11,063 bases of DNA, taken from Bacillota bacterium. Lineage in GTDB: Bacteria; Bacillota; Clostridia; Christensenellales; Aristaeellaceae. Shown here piece after piece: positions 1-6,981 of the stretch. A program made the translations under genes and the position numbers. The notes below the pieces were generated by a model that was not told the origin of the DNA, made no database searches, and worked only from the letters and a program-made list of their open reading frames with translations. The stretch is taken from positions 1-11,063 of the forward strand of contig JAEZLW010000147.1 in the NCBI GenBank assembly GCA_023415145.1. Direction: 5' to 3'. The stretch's first letter is position 1. Each line of letters opens with the position of its first letter.

Positions 1-1895
1 AAGTATTGGAAGGGCTGGAGGCTGTCCGCAAACGCCCCGGCATGTACATTGGCTCCACCGATGTCAGGGGCCTGCATCATTTGGTGTATGAAATTGTTGA
101 TAATTCCATTGACGAAGCCCTGGCAGGCTATTGCACCGATATCCATGTGACCCTACACAAGGATATGAGCGTCAGCGTCAAAGACAACGGCCGCGGCTTT
201 CCAGTGGGCATTCATCCCAAAATGGGTAGACCGGCAGTAGAAGTTTGCTTGACCGTGCTCCATGCCGGCGGCAAGTTCGGCGGCGATGGCTATAAAGTAT
301 CCGGCGGCCTGCACGGCGTCGGCGCTTCCGTGGTGAACGCCCTGAGCAGTAGATTGATGGTGCAGGTTTATCAGGACGGCAAAGTCTATCAGCAGGAATA
401 CGCCCGAGGCAAGATTCTGTATGATTTAAAAGTGATCGGCCAGACCGACCGCACCGGCACTACCATTCAATTTTGGCCGGATGTGAAAAGCCCAGAGGTT
501 CCCGACGGCGTGTTTGAAACGGGAGACTTACAATTTGACGTGCTCTCTACCCGCATGCGGGAAATGGCATTCTTAAACAAAGGCGTGCGCATTATCTTAA
601 CAGATGAGCGGCCTGATGAACCCGTGGAAAAAAACTATCACTACGAGGGCGGCATCCGTGAGTTTGTTAAATACCTAAACCGCAATAAAGAGGTGCTATT
701 CCCGGAGCCCGTCTATATTGAGGGTGTTAAAGGCACAGTCACGGCAGAAATCGCATTGCAGTACAACGACAGTTTTGCCGAAAACATTTATACCTTTGCC
801 AACAACATACATACCCCCGAGGGCGGCACCCACTTAATGGGCTTTAACAGCGCACTCACCAGGGTGATCAATGATTATGGCCGTAAGTATAAGGTATTGA
901 AGGAAGCCGACACCAACCTAAAGGGCGAGGACGTTCGCGAAAGTCTGACGGCCATCGTCAGCGTAAAGTTGGTGGAGCCTCAGTTTGAAGGTCAAACCAA
1001 AAGCAAATTGGGTTCCAGCGAGGTTCGCGGCATTGTAGATTCCCTGGTGTCCGAACAGCTTTCCACCTATCTTGAAGAAAACCCTTCCATCGCCAGGGCA
1101 ATTATGGATAGGTGCTTAGGCGCCGCCCGGGCCAGGGAAGCCGCCCGCAAGGCGAGGGATTTGACACGCCGCAAAACAGTGCTGGAATCCGCCAGCCTGC
1201 CCGGCAAACTGGCTGACTGTTCCGAGCGTGATCCCAGCAAGTGCGAGATTTACTTGGTAGAGGGCGACAGCGCCGGCGGCAGCGCCAAGACGGGCCGCGA
1301 CAGGCACTTCCAGGCCATCCTGCCCCTGCGCGGCAAGATTCTAAATGTTGAAAAGACCAGGCTGGATAAGGCCCTTTCCAATGCGGAAATCAAGGCCATG
1401 ATCACAGCCTTTGGCTGCGGCATCGGCGACGATTTTAACACGGAAAAGCTGCGCTATCACCGCATTGTCTGCATGACCGACGCCGATGTGGATGGCAGCC
1501 ATATCCGCATCCTGATGCTCACCTTCTTCTACCGCTATATGCGCCCCCTTATAGAAAAGGGCTTTGTGTACATTGCCATGCCGCCCCTGTACAAGGTAAC
1601 AAAGCAAAAGCAGGAGTATTACGTCTACAATGACGCCGAGCTGGAGCAGCTTCTGCAGCGCATTGGACGCGACCCCAAGCCGGAGATACAGCGCTACAAG
1701 GGCCTTGGCGAAATGAGCAGCGAGCAATTGTGGACCACCACCATGAATCCGGAAACCCGAACCATGATGCGGGTGAGCGCTGAAGACGCCATGGCCGCCG
1801 ATGAGGTGTTTACCCTTTTGATGGGCGACAAGGTGGAGCCGCGCCGGGAGTTCATTGAGGAAAACGCCACGCTGGTCACCGATCTGGACGTATAA
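1..1895 (+). CDS. gyrB: DNA gyrase subunit B, 5'-truncated by window edge
   Basis: ATPase subunit of DNA gyrase, which with GyrA introduces negative supercoils. The reading frame is already open at the first base (first full codon GTA at 3-5), so the true start lies outside; comparison with E. coli GyrB suggests only about 11-20 residues are missing. Counting from codon 3-5, the GHKL ATPase site is visible: YEIVDN (E30, the catalytic base equivalent to E. coli E42; N34), DNGRG (61-65), GGKFGG (from 89) and GGLHGVGA (101-108). The TOPRIM domain shows LVEGDSAGG (E420) and DADVD (D493, D495, D497), the metal-binding acidic residues, followed by QRYKGLGEM near the C-terminus. The visible length of 630 residues fits the short Gram-positive form without the enterobacterial insertion. 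ParE (topoisomerase IV) is the main alternative; the gyrA gene directly downstream favours GyrB. The stop codon TAA at 1893-1895 is part of a hairpin. Confidence 0.97.
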   Translation, partial: VLEGLEAVRKRPGMYIGSTDVRGLHHLVYEIVDNSIDEALAGYCTDIHVTLHKDMSVSVKDNGRGFPVGIHPKMGRPAVEVCLTVLHAGGKFGGDGYKVSGGLHGVGASVVNALSSRLMVQVYQDGKVYQQEYARGKILYDLKVIGQTDRTGTTIQFWPDVKSPEVPDGVFETGDLQFDVLSTRMREMAFLNKGVRIILTDERPDEPVEKNYHYEGGIREFVKYLNRNKEVLFPEPVYIEGVKGTVTAEIALQYNDSFAENIYTFANNIHTPEGGTHLMGFNSALTRVINDYGRKYKVLKEADTNLKGEDVRESLTAIVSVKLVEPQFEGQTKSKLGSSEVRGIVDSLVSEQLSTYLEENPSIARAIMDRCLGAARAREAARKARDLTRRKTVLESASLPGKLADCSERDPSKCEIYLVEGDSAGGSAKTGRDRHFQAILPLRGKILNVEKTRLDKALSNAEIKAMITAFGCGIGDDFNTEKLRYHRIVCMTDADVDGSHIRILMLTFFYRYMRPLIEKGFVYIAMPPLYKVTKQKQEYYVYNDAELEQLLQRIGRDPKPEIQRYKGLGEMSSEQLWTTTMNPETRTMMRVSAEDAMAADEVFTLLMGDKVEPRREFIEENATLVTDLDV

Positions 1896-1923
1896 ACAAA
1901 AATGACTTTGTCATTTTTGTTTA
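1893..1923 (+). terminator. AT-rich perfect hairpin overlapping the gyrB stop codon
   Basis: Bases 1893-1906 pair perfectly with 1910-1923 around a TTT loop, giving a 14-bp stem that includes the gyrB stop codon. The right arm is T-rich (CATTTTTGTTTA), so it could act as an intrinsic terminator or an mRNA 3'-end stabiliser. It lacks the usual GC-rich stem followed by a T run, so termination is only an inference; some read-through into gyrA may occur. Confidence 0.45.
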
Positions 1924-1926
1924 CTG

Positions 1927-2000
1927 CACTTTTGCCTATAGCCTTTCACAGCGGTCTTCGCTACGCTTAACCGCCGCAGGGCTATGGCCGGCAAAAAGTG
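1927..2000. other. Long imperfect inverted repeat in the gyrB-gyrA spacer
   Basis: CACTTTTGCC (1927-1936) pairs with GGCAAAAAGTG (1990-2000) with one bulged A. TATAGCC (1937-1943) pairs with GGCTATG (1980-1986) with one G-T wobble, and GCGGT (1951-1955) pairs with ACCGC (1970-1974). Together they make a hairpin of about 74 nt with a three-base bulge at 1987-1989. No coding potential is evident. It looks like an extragenic palindromic element rather than a terminator, since no T tract follows. Function unknown. Confidence 0.5.
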
Positions 2001-2138
2001 TTCAGAATGTTTGCTTCGCAAACGACCCGCGCGCGTAGGCTGTGCCGGGCGACACGATTGCAATGGAATGGGCTCCGCCCCTTCCAGGCATCCCCGATAA
2101 TTGGTTCCGGCTTCTTTAAGCGCTAATGAGGTGAAAGC
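2001..2138 (+). other. Remainder of the gyrB-gyrA spacer with two short hairpins
   Basis: Two further hairpins are visible: GTTTGC-TTC-GCAAAC (2009-2023), and GGAATGGGC paired with GCCCCTTCC (2065-2073 with 2077-2085, one mismatch). No convincing gyrA promoter was found. TTGCAA (2058-2063) and GATAAT (2096-2101) resemble promoter boxes but are 32 bp apart. A GAGGTG ribosome binding site at 2128-2133 serves gyrA. Confidence 0.4.
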
Positions 2139-4610
2139 ATGATCGAGGATCGTTTGATACCCATCAACCTGGAAGACGAAATGAAGCGGTCGTTTATTTC
2201 CTATGCCATGGCCGTCATCATCAACCGGGCGCTGCCCGACGTTCGGGATGGTTTGAAGCCCGTGCACCGGCGCATACTCTACGCCATGAACGAACTGGGC
2301 ATGACGCCCGATAAGCCCTACCGCAAGTGCGCCCGCATCGTGGGCGACGTGCTGGGCAAATACCACCCCCACGGCGACACCGCGGTATATGACGCCATGG
2401 TGCGCCTTGCCCAGGATTTCTCCACCCGCTATTTGCTGGTGGAAGGCCAGGGTAATTTCGGCTCGGTGGACGGCGACGGTGCAGCCGCCATGCGTTATAC
2501 CGAAGCCCGCATGAGCAAGCTTTCCGTGCACTTGATCGGTGAAATCGATAAGGACACGGTCGATTTTTATCCCAACTTTGATGAGACACTGATGCAGCCC
2601 TCCGTACTGCCCAGCCGTTATCCGAACCTTTTGGTCAACGGCTCCAGCGGCATCGCCGTCGGCATGGCCACCAACATCCCGCCCCACAATTTGCGGGAAG
2701 TGGTGAATGGCGTCATCTGCATGATCGATAACCCTGACGCCAACCTGGATGATCTCATGGAGCATATCAAGGGCCCCGATTTCCCCACCGGCGGCGCCAT
2801 CCTTGGCCGCAGCGGCATCCGCGAGGCGTACCATACCGGCCATGGCCGCATCATCACCCGGGCAAAGTCTGATATCGAGCCTATGCCAAACGGCCGCAAC
2901 CGCATTGTGGTCACAGAAATCCCCTACATGGTCAACAAGGCCCGCCTGGTGGAGAAGATTGCTGAGCTGGTGCACGAAAAGCGGTTGGAGGGCATCTCCG
3001 ATATCCGGGACGAAAGCGACCGCAAGGGCATGCGCATCGTGCTGGAGCTGAAAAAAGACGTTCAGCCCATCATCGTTCTGAACTATCTGTACAAGCATAC
3101 GCAAATGCAGGAAACCTTCGGCGTCAATATGCTGGCGCTGGTAAACGGCAGGCCCCAGGTGCTGTCCCTTCGGGAAATGCTGTACCACTACATCGAGCAT
3201 CAGAAGGATGTTGTCACCCGCCGCTTAAAATACGATCTGGACAAAGCCCAGCAAAGAGCTCATATCCTGGAGGGGCTCTTAAAGGCGCTGGACCATATCG
3301 ACGAGATTGTGCACATCATCCGCACCAGCAAGGATACGCCCACAGCCCGGCAGGCGTTGATAGATACCTTCGAGTTCTCGGAAAAGCAGGCTCAGGCCAT
3401 TCTGGATATGCGTCTGGCCCGTTTAACCGGCCTGGAGCGGGAGCGTTTGCAGGAAGAATTCATGGAGCTGCAAAAGACCATCACAGAACTCAATGCCATC
3501 CTGGCGGACGAAAAGCTGCTTATGAACGTCATCAAGCAGGAGATCATCGCCATCCGTGACAAGTTCGGCGACGACCGGCGCACGGAGCTGACCGCCATCG
3601 AAGGCGAAATCGATGTAGCTGACCTCATCCAGCAGGAGGACATGGTGGTCACCCTCACCCACTTTGGTTACGTCAAGCGCTTGCCCAAATACACTTACCG
3701 GGCACAAAACCGGGGCGGCAAGGGCGTTATGGCCATGACCACCAGGGAAGAGGATTACGCGGAGCAGCTGCGCGTGATGAACACCCATGACGATATCATG
3801 TTCTTCACGAACCTTGGCCGGGTGTATACGCTGAAGTGCTATCAAATCCCGGAGGCCGGGCGCACCGCCCGCGGCACCGCCATTGTGAATCTATTACAGC
3901 TTACCGGCGGCGAGAAGGTCACCTCCATGATCCCCGTGCCGGAGGATACCGAAAACCACTTCCTGATGATGGCCACCCGGGATGGCATGATCAAGAAAAC
4001 ACCCATGGCGGAGTTAGAGAACCTTCGCAAAAATGGCCTGATTTCGATCATCCAGATAGAGGGAGACGAGCTCGTGGATGTGGAGCTCACCGACGGAGCG
4101 CGTGAATTGCTCATCGGCAGCCGCCTGGGCAAGGCCATCCGCTTCAATGAAAGCTATATCCGGGCCATGGGCCGGGCCAGCATGGGCGTACGCTCCATGC
4201 GCCTGGAGGAGGGCGATACCGTTATCTCCATGGCCGTCATCGAGGATGGCGCTCAGGTTCTGGGCATCACCGCCAATGGTTACGGCAAGCGCACCGAGGT
4301 CGATGAGTACCGGGAGCAGGGCCGCAACGGCAAGGGCATCATTGCCATGAACCTTACCGACAAAACAGGTCCCCTGGCAGCGCAGCTTCTGGTGCGGCCG
4401 GAGGAGGATATCCTGCTCATTACCGACGATGGCACCATCATCCGCACCAGCGTGAACGATATCCGTGTCTGTGGCCGCAATACCCAGGGCGTGCGCCTGA
4501 TGCGCGTCGCCGAGGGCAGCCAGGTGGTGGGCGTCGCCCGCGCCGAGGCCGAGGAGGAAGAGGACACGGTGGAGAACGGGCAGGAAACGGAAAACGGGAA
4601 CGAAGAGTAA
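2139..4610 (+). CDS. gyrA: DNA gyrase subunit A
   Basis: Breakage-reunion subunit of DNA gyrase; it cuts and rejoins the DNA gate and wraps DNA through its C-terminal domain. The product is 823 residues, a normal length. The ATG is preceded by GAGGTG (2128-2133) at 5-nt spacing. The N-terminal winged-helix region carries HPHGDTAVYD and AAAMRYTEARM, with catalytic tyrosine Y120 (E. coli Y122). The quinolone-resistance region has T81 and D85 at the E. coli S83 and D87 positions, which looks like a susceptible-type sequence. NGSSGIAVGMATNIPPHN is the familiar GyrA segment. A coiled-coil-like stretch rich in Leu, Glu and Lys (about 400-465) precedes the beta-pinwheel domain. The GyrA box reads QNRGGKG (523-529), close to the Q(R/K)RGG(R/K)G consensus and the best evidence against ParC. 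The C-terminus ends in a Glu-rich acidic tail, as in many GyrA proteins. Confidence 0.98.
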   Translation: MIEDRLIPINLEDEMKRSFISYAMAVIINRALPDVRDGLKPVHRRILYAMNELGMTPDKPYRKCARIVGDVLGKYHPHGDTAVYDAMVRLAQDFSTRYLLVEGQGNFGSVDGDGAAAMRYTEARMSKLSVHLIGEIDKDTVDFYPNFDETLMQPSVLPSRYPNLLVNGSSGIAVGMATNIPPHNLREVVNGVICMIDNPDANLDDLMEHIKGPDFPTGGAILGRSGIREAYHTGHGRIITRAKSDIEPMPNGRNRIVVTEIPYMVNKARLVEKIAELVHEKRLEGISDIRDESDRKGMRIVLELKKDVQPIIVLNYLYKHTQMQETFGVNMLALVNGRPQVLSLREMLYHYIEHQKDVVTRRLKYDLDKAQQRAHILEGLLKALDHIDEIVHIIRTSKDTPTARQALIDTFEFSEKQAQAILDMRLARLTGLERERLQEEFMELQKTITELNAILADEKLLMNVIKQEIIAIRDKFGDDRRTELTAIEGEIDVADLIQQEDMVVTLTHFGYVKRLPKYTYRAQNRGGKGVMAMTTREEDYAEQLRVMNTHDDIMFFTNLGRVYTLKCYQIPEAGRTARGTAIVNLLQLTGGEKVTSMIPVPEDTENHFLMMATRDGMIKKTPMAELENLRKNGLISIIQIEGDELVDVELTDGARELLIGSRLGKAIRFNESYIRAMGRASMGVRSMRLEEGDTVISMAVIEDGAQVLGITANGYGKRTEVDEYREQGRNGKGIIAMNLTDKTGPLAAQLLVRPEEDILLITDDGTIIRTSVNDIRVCGRNTQGVRLMRVAEGSQVVGVARAEAEEEEDTVENGQETENGNEE

Positions 4611-4622
4611 GGATTGTTTTAA

Positions 4623-4658
4623 CGGGGAGGGTGTCTTTTGAAAAAGCCACCCTCCCCG
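4623..4658 (+). terminator. GC-rich hairpin after gyrA, probable terminator
   Basis: CGGGGAGGGTG (4623-4633) pairs perfectly with CACCCTCCCCG (4648-4658), with further T-A pairing inside the loop region, starting 12 bp after the gyrA stop codon. The stem is very stable, but no T run follows (AACCCTACC), so it may terminate inefficiently or mainly protect the 3' end. Its position makes it the likely end of the gyrA transcript. Confidence 0.6.
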
Positions 4659-4682
4659 AACCCTACCCAGAAAACTTCATTC

Positions 4683-4752
4683 GGGACATCAGTCATAGGG
4701 GACACAACTCCATCAGTACGTATTTTTCACAAATAGATAAACCAAATGTCCC
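4683..4752. other. 70-bp segment with 7-bp inverted ends, possible mobile-element remnant
   Basis: GGGACAT (4683-4689) and ATGTCCC (4746-4752) form perfect 7-bp inverted ends around an AT-rich centre. A second near-repeat of the end, GGGGACA, occurs at about 4698-4704. There is no open reading frame inside. The arrangement is compatible with a tiny MITE-like or insertion-sequence remnant but could equally be a chance short palindrome; no flanking target duplication was recognised. Confidence 0.25.
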
Positions 4753-4785
4753 TTTCTCCTTCGGAATATAACCTAATTATGGCCG

Positions 4786-4842
4786 CCGAAGGTCCAGGGC
4801 GATCGGAAAGCCCTGGTCGCACCCGCAGGTGCGAAACCCTTC
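4786..4842 (+). repeat. 57-nt structured repeat, copy 1 (upstream of GNAT gene)
   Basis: This sequence recurs as its reverse complement at 8554-8610 with 53 of 57 bases identical. It can be drawn as a three-way junction: P1 GAAGG/CCTTC (4788-4792 with 4838-4842), P2 CCAGGGC/GCCCTGG (4794-4800 with 4810-4816, loop GATCGGAAA), and P3 CGCACC/GGTGCG (4818-4823 with 4828-4833, loop CGCA). It ends 46 nt before the GNAT start codon in the sense orientation, so it could lie in that gene's leader. It may be a dispersed extragenic repeat, a cis-regulatory RNA, or both. I do not recognise it as a known riboswitch class. Confidence 0.75.
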
Positions 4843-4888
4843 TCCTTAATAACAAAAGATAGCCTGAATAACGAAGGATGGTGTTTAT

Positions 4889-5389
4889 ATGGCCCTCCAT
4901 TTACAGCGCTTAACCCCCGAGGATAGCCCCGGCATCTACGCCCTCACCCAAGCAATCCCCAGGGAGGAAAACGGCTTCCACAACACCGCCAGCGGTCTTT
5001 CTCCCGAAGAATTTCAAAAATGGCTGATACAGCAGCACGACATATCCCAAGGCATTGGCCTTGCGGAAGGCTGGGTACCCCAAACCATCTACTGGCTCTA
5101 CGACGGCGAAAAGCCCGTGGGCATGTGCAAGCTGCGGACCCAACTCACTGAGGCACTACTACAAAATGGCGGAAACATCGGCTACGCCATCGCCCCCTTC
5201 GCCCGGGGAAAAGGCTTTGGCAAAGAGCAGTTGCGCCTGGTGCTTATGGAAGCAAAAAAGAACGGGCTTTCCAAGGTTCTGATCACCATCCACAATGACA
5301 ACAAGGCCTCCATCGGCGTGGCCCTGGCCAACGGCGGAGTCATTGAAAAAGTGTCGGAGGAAGAGCATTATATCTGGATCAATATCTAG
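4889..5389 (+). CDS. GNAT-family N-acetyltransferase (COG3981-like)
   Basis: Predicted cytoplasmic acetyl-CoA-dependent N-acetyltransferase of 166 residues; substrate unknown. The acetyl-CoA-binding motif A is visible as IGYAIAPFARGKGFGKEQL (97-115), with RGKGFG (106-111) as the pyrophosphate-binding Q/RxxGxG/A signature. It is followed by the beta-strand and asparagine segment VLITIHNDNKASI (130-142) and ALANGG (145-150). The stretch GLAEGWVPQTIYWLYD (57-72), followed by a Leu-rich segment and GGNIGY, resembles from memory the COG3981 predicted acetyltransferases common in Bacillota. The start is the ATG at 4889 with GAAGGA (4873-4878) about 10 nt upstream. It lies 278 bp after gyrA behind a strong hairpin, so it is probably a separate transcript, and it converges on the MATE gene. 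No clear promoter was identified. The family is fairly certain; the target (small molecule, antibiotic or protein) cannot be told. Confidence 0.85.
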   Translation: MALHLQRLTPEDSPGIYALTQAIPREENGFHNTASGLSPEEFQKWLIQQHDISQGIGLAEGWVPQTIYWLYDGEKPVGMCKLRTQLTEALLQNGGNIGYAIAPFARGKGFGKEQLRLVLMEAKKNGLSKVLITIHNDNKASIGVALANGGVIEKVSEEEHYIWINI

Positions 5390-5398
5390 CTGAAAAAA

Positions 5399-5431
5399 CA
5401 AACCGCCATCCAAGTCAAGGATGACGGTTTG
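5399..5431 (-). terminator. Convergent terminator between GNAT and MATE genes
   Basis: A 13-position stem with one mismatch (5399-5411 with 5419-5431, loop AAGTCAA) lies between two converging genes. On the minus strand it is followed immediately by six T residues (complement of A6 at 5393-5398), a classical intrinsic terminator for the MATE transcript. On the plus strand the following sequence (TCTGATTTA) is less T-rich, so it would work more weakly for the GNAT gene. Confidence 0.85.
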
Positions 5432-5461
5432 TCTGATTTACAGGCTGTATTTTCCCTCCGC

Positions 5462-6838
5462 CTATTCCGCCTTCAATTCCCCCAGCGGCCTGATATACCG
5501 CTTATCCGCCCAGAAATACAATATGACACACAGCACCAGCGATACCATCTCCGCCATGGGAACGGCCCACCAGACGCCGGCCAGACCAAACGCCCTGGAC
5601 AAAAGGAATGCCGCGGGCAACAGTACCAACAACTGTCGGACCAGCGATATAAAAAGGCTCAGCATGCCGTTGCCGATGGCCTGAAACGTCGTGGAGAGGA
5701 TAATGCCTCCCGCCGCCATGATAAATGCCAGGGAAATGATGCGCAAGGCCGGAACGCCTACCGCAAGCATTTCGGGTGTGGCGTCAAACAGGGACAGAAG
5801 GAAGCCCGGTACCAGCCAAAAGGCCAGCGTGCCCACCACCATGATGCTGCCTGCATACAAAAGCGCTACCTTTACAGCTTCATGAATGCGCTTTACGTTT
5901 CTGGCGCCGAAATTGTATCCCACAATCGCAACCAGGCCGCCGGTCAGCCCAAACACAGGCATGAATACAAAGCTTTGCAGCCTGAAATACAAACCGATCA
6001 CAGCCACCGCTACACCACTTAATGAGGCCAAAATCAGGTTCAGCATCATGATCATGGCAGACCCTACGGTTTGAATAATCATGCTGGGAAAGCCAACCCG
6101 ATAGATTTCCCGAATGACCTCGCCTTTGGGCCAAAAGCCCCGCACATGCAGCCGCAATTCCTTGTTCCGCGTTTGATTGAGAACAATGGCCAAAAGCATG
6201 GATACGATCTGGCTGATTACCGTTGCTGTGGCCGCGCCGGAAACGCCCATGGCTGGAACAATGCCCCATCCGAAAATGAAAATCGGGTCCAGAATCATGT
6301 TCAGTATTGCGCCGGTCAACTGCACGATCATGTTGTAAATGGTGATGCCGGTGCCCTGCATGACGCGTTCAATGGCAATCGCTGTAAAGATGCCAAAGGA
6401 AAAAATCAGGCAGATGCGAAGATAATCGGAGCCCATCTGAAGCGTTGTAGCGTCCTGGGTAAAACCACGCATAAACGTACCGCTGAAAAAGAAACCGAAC
6501 AATGCAAAGAAAACCCAACCCAAAAGTTGCAGAAAAACGCCGTTAACCGCCGCGTCATGGGCATCATCCCTGCGCTTTTCACCCAGCCGGCGGGAAATCA
6601 GGCTGTTCATGCCGACGCCTGTACCAATGGCAACGGCGATCATGAGCATCTGTACGGGAAAGGCCAGCGCCAGAGCGCTCAGCGCTTGCTCTTTTTCCGC
6701 CAGGCGGGCTACATACGCGCTGTCTACAATGTTGTACAGCGCCTGGATCAGCATGGAGAGCATTACGGGAGAAGAGATTTTCAGTATCAGCCGTGGAATG
6801 GGCATCGTGCCCATCCGGGCCGACGAATGGTGTTGCAT
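5462..6838 (-). CDS. MATE-family multidrug/cation efflux transporter
   Basis: Polytopic inner-membrane protein of 458 residues, very hydrophobic along its whole length, consistent with the usual 12 transmembrane helices in two bundles of six. MATE proteins exchange Na+ or H+ for organic cations, drugs or metabolites. Family-like segments include P-rich MGTMPIPRLILKISSPVM near the N-terminus, ALYNIVDSAYV (33-43), LNMILDPIFIFG (179-190), LTGGLVAIVGYNFGA (298-312), which is the repeat-2 counterpart, and FQAIGNGM (385-392). The frame is open upstream to 6922, but the ATG at 6838 is chosen because GGAGG (6848-6852) lies 9 nt before it and the extra 28 residues are not family-like. The gene has its own candidate promoter and terminator and is probably monocistronic. 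Substrate unknown; it resembles the common clostridial MepA/NorM-like branch, but subfamily is not certain. Confidence 0.93.
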   Translation of the reverse strand: MQHHSSARMGTMPIPRLILKISSPVMLSMLIQALYNIVDSAYVARLAEKEQALSALALAFPVQMLMIAVAIGTGVGMNSLISRRLGEKRRDDAHDAAVNGVFLQLLGWVFFALFGFFFSGTFMRGFTQDATTLQMGSDYLRICLIFSFGIFTAIAIERVMQGTGITIYNMIVQLTGAILNMILDPIFIFGWGIVPAMGVSGAATATVISQIVSMLLAIVLNQTRNKELRLHVRGFWPKGEVIREIYRVGFPSMIIQTVGSAMIMMLNLILASLSGVAVAVIGLYFRLQSFVFMPVFGLTGGLVAIVGYNFGARNVKRIHEAVKVALLYAGSIMVVGTLAFWLVPGFLLSLFDATPEMLAVGVPALRIISLAFIMAAGGIILSTTFQAIGNGMLSLFISLVRQLLVLLPAAFLLSRAFGLAGVWWAVPMAEMVSLVLCVILYFWADKRYIRPLGELKAE

Positions 6839-6847
6839 GGAAAAGTG

Positions 6848-6852
6848 CCTCC
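6848..6852 (-). promoter_or_regulatory. Ribosome binding site deciding the MATE start
   Basis: GGAGG on the minus strand, 9 nt upstream of the ATG at 6838. The more distal in-frame ATG codons (for example 6859) have no comparable site at proper spacing, so this fixes the start. Confidence 0.75.
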
Positions 6853-6872
6853 GTTTCATGTATTGCCTGTCC

Positions 6873-6901
6873 ATCATAACATACTTAAAAATGGTGTGCA
6901 A
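6873..6901 (-). promoter_or_regulatory. Candidate promoter of the MATE gene
   Basis: On the minus strand TTGCAC (6896-6901) and TATGAT (6873-6878) are 17 bp apart. The -10 box matches 5 of 6 consensus bases; the -35 matches 3 of 6. A perfect TATAAT also occurs slightly upstream (about 6910-6915) without a good -35, so the exact start of transcription is uncertain. Confidence 0.5.
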
Positions 6902-6949
6902 AGGAAGAATTATAATGCACACATTAAAAAAGGACTAGAAAAAAGGAGT

Positions 6950-6974
6950 TCCCTCTCCCGTATCGGGAGAGGGA
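6950..6974 (-). terminator. Intrinsic terminator of gltX
   Basis: A perfect 11-bp stem, TCCCTCTCCCG (6950-6960) with CGGGAGAGGGA (6964-6974), has a 3-nt loop and lies 8 bp beyond the gltX stop codon. On the minus strand it is followed within a few bases by a run of six or more T residues. It separates gltX from the MATE gene downstream. Confidence 0.88.
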
Positions 6975-6981
6975 TTCTTGT

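Noticed and set aside
2058..2101. gyrA promoter made of TTGCAA and GATAAT
   Set aside because: The boxes are 32 bp apart, far from the 16-18 bp a sigma-A promoter needs.
1911..3200. Long minus-strand open frame (429 codons) antisense to gyrA
   Set aside because: It lies opposite unmistakable gyrA and the spacer hairpins, its composition (His-, Gly- and Val-rich) mirrors the gyrA codons, and no ribosome binding site or family motif is present.
6839..6922. Longer MATE protein starting at 6922 or 6859
   Set aside because: The extra residues cover the candidate promoter and the GGAGG site, and the alternative starts lack their own ribosome binding site.
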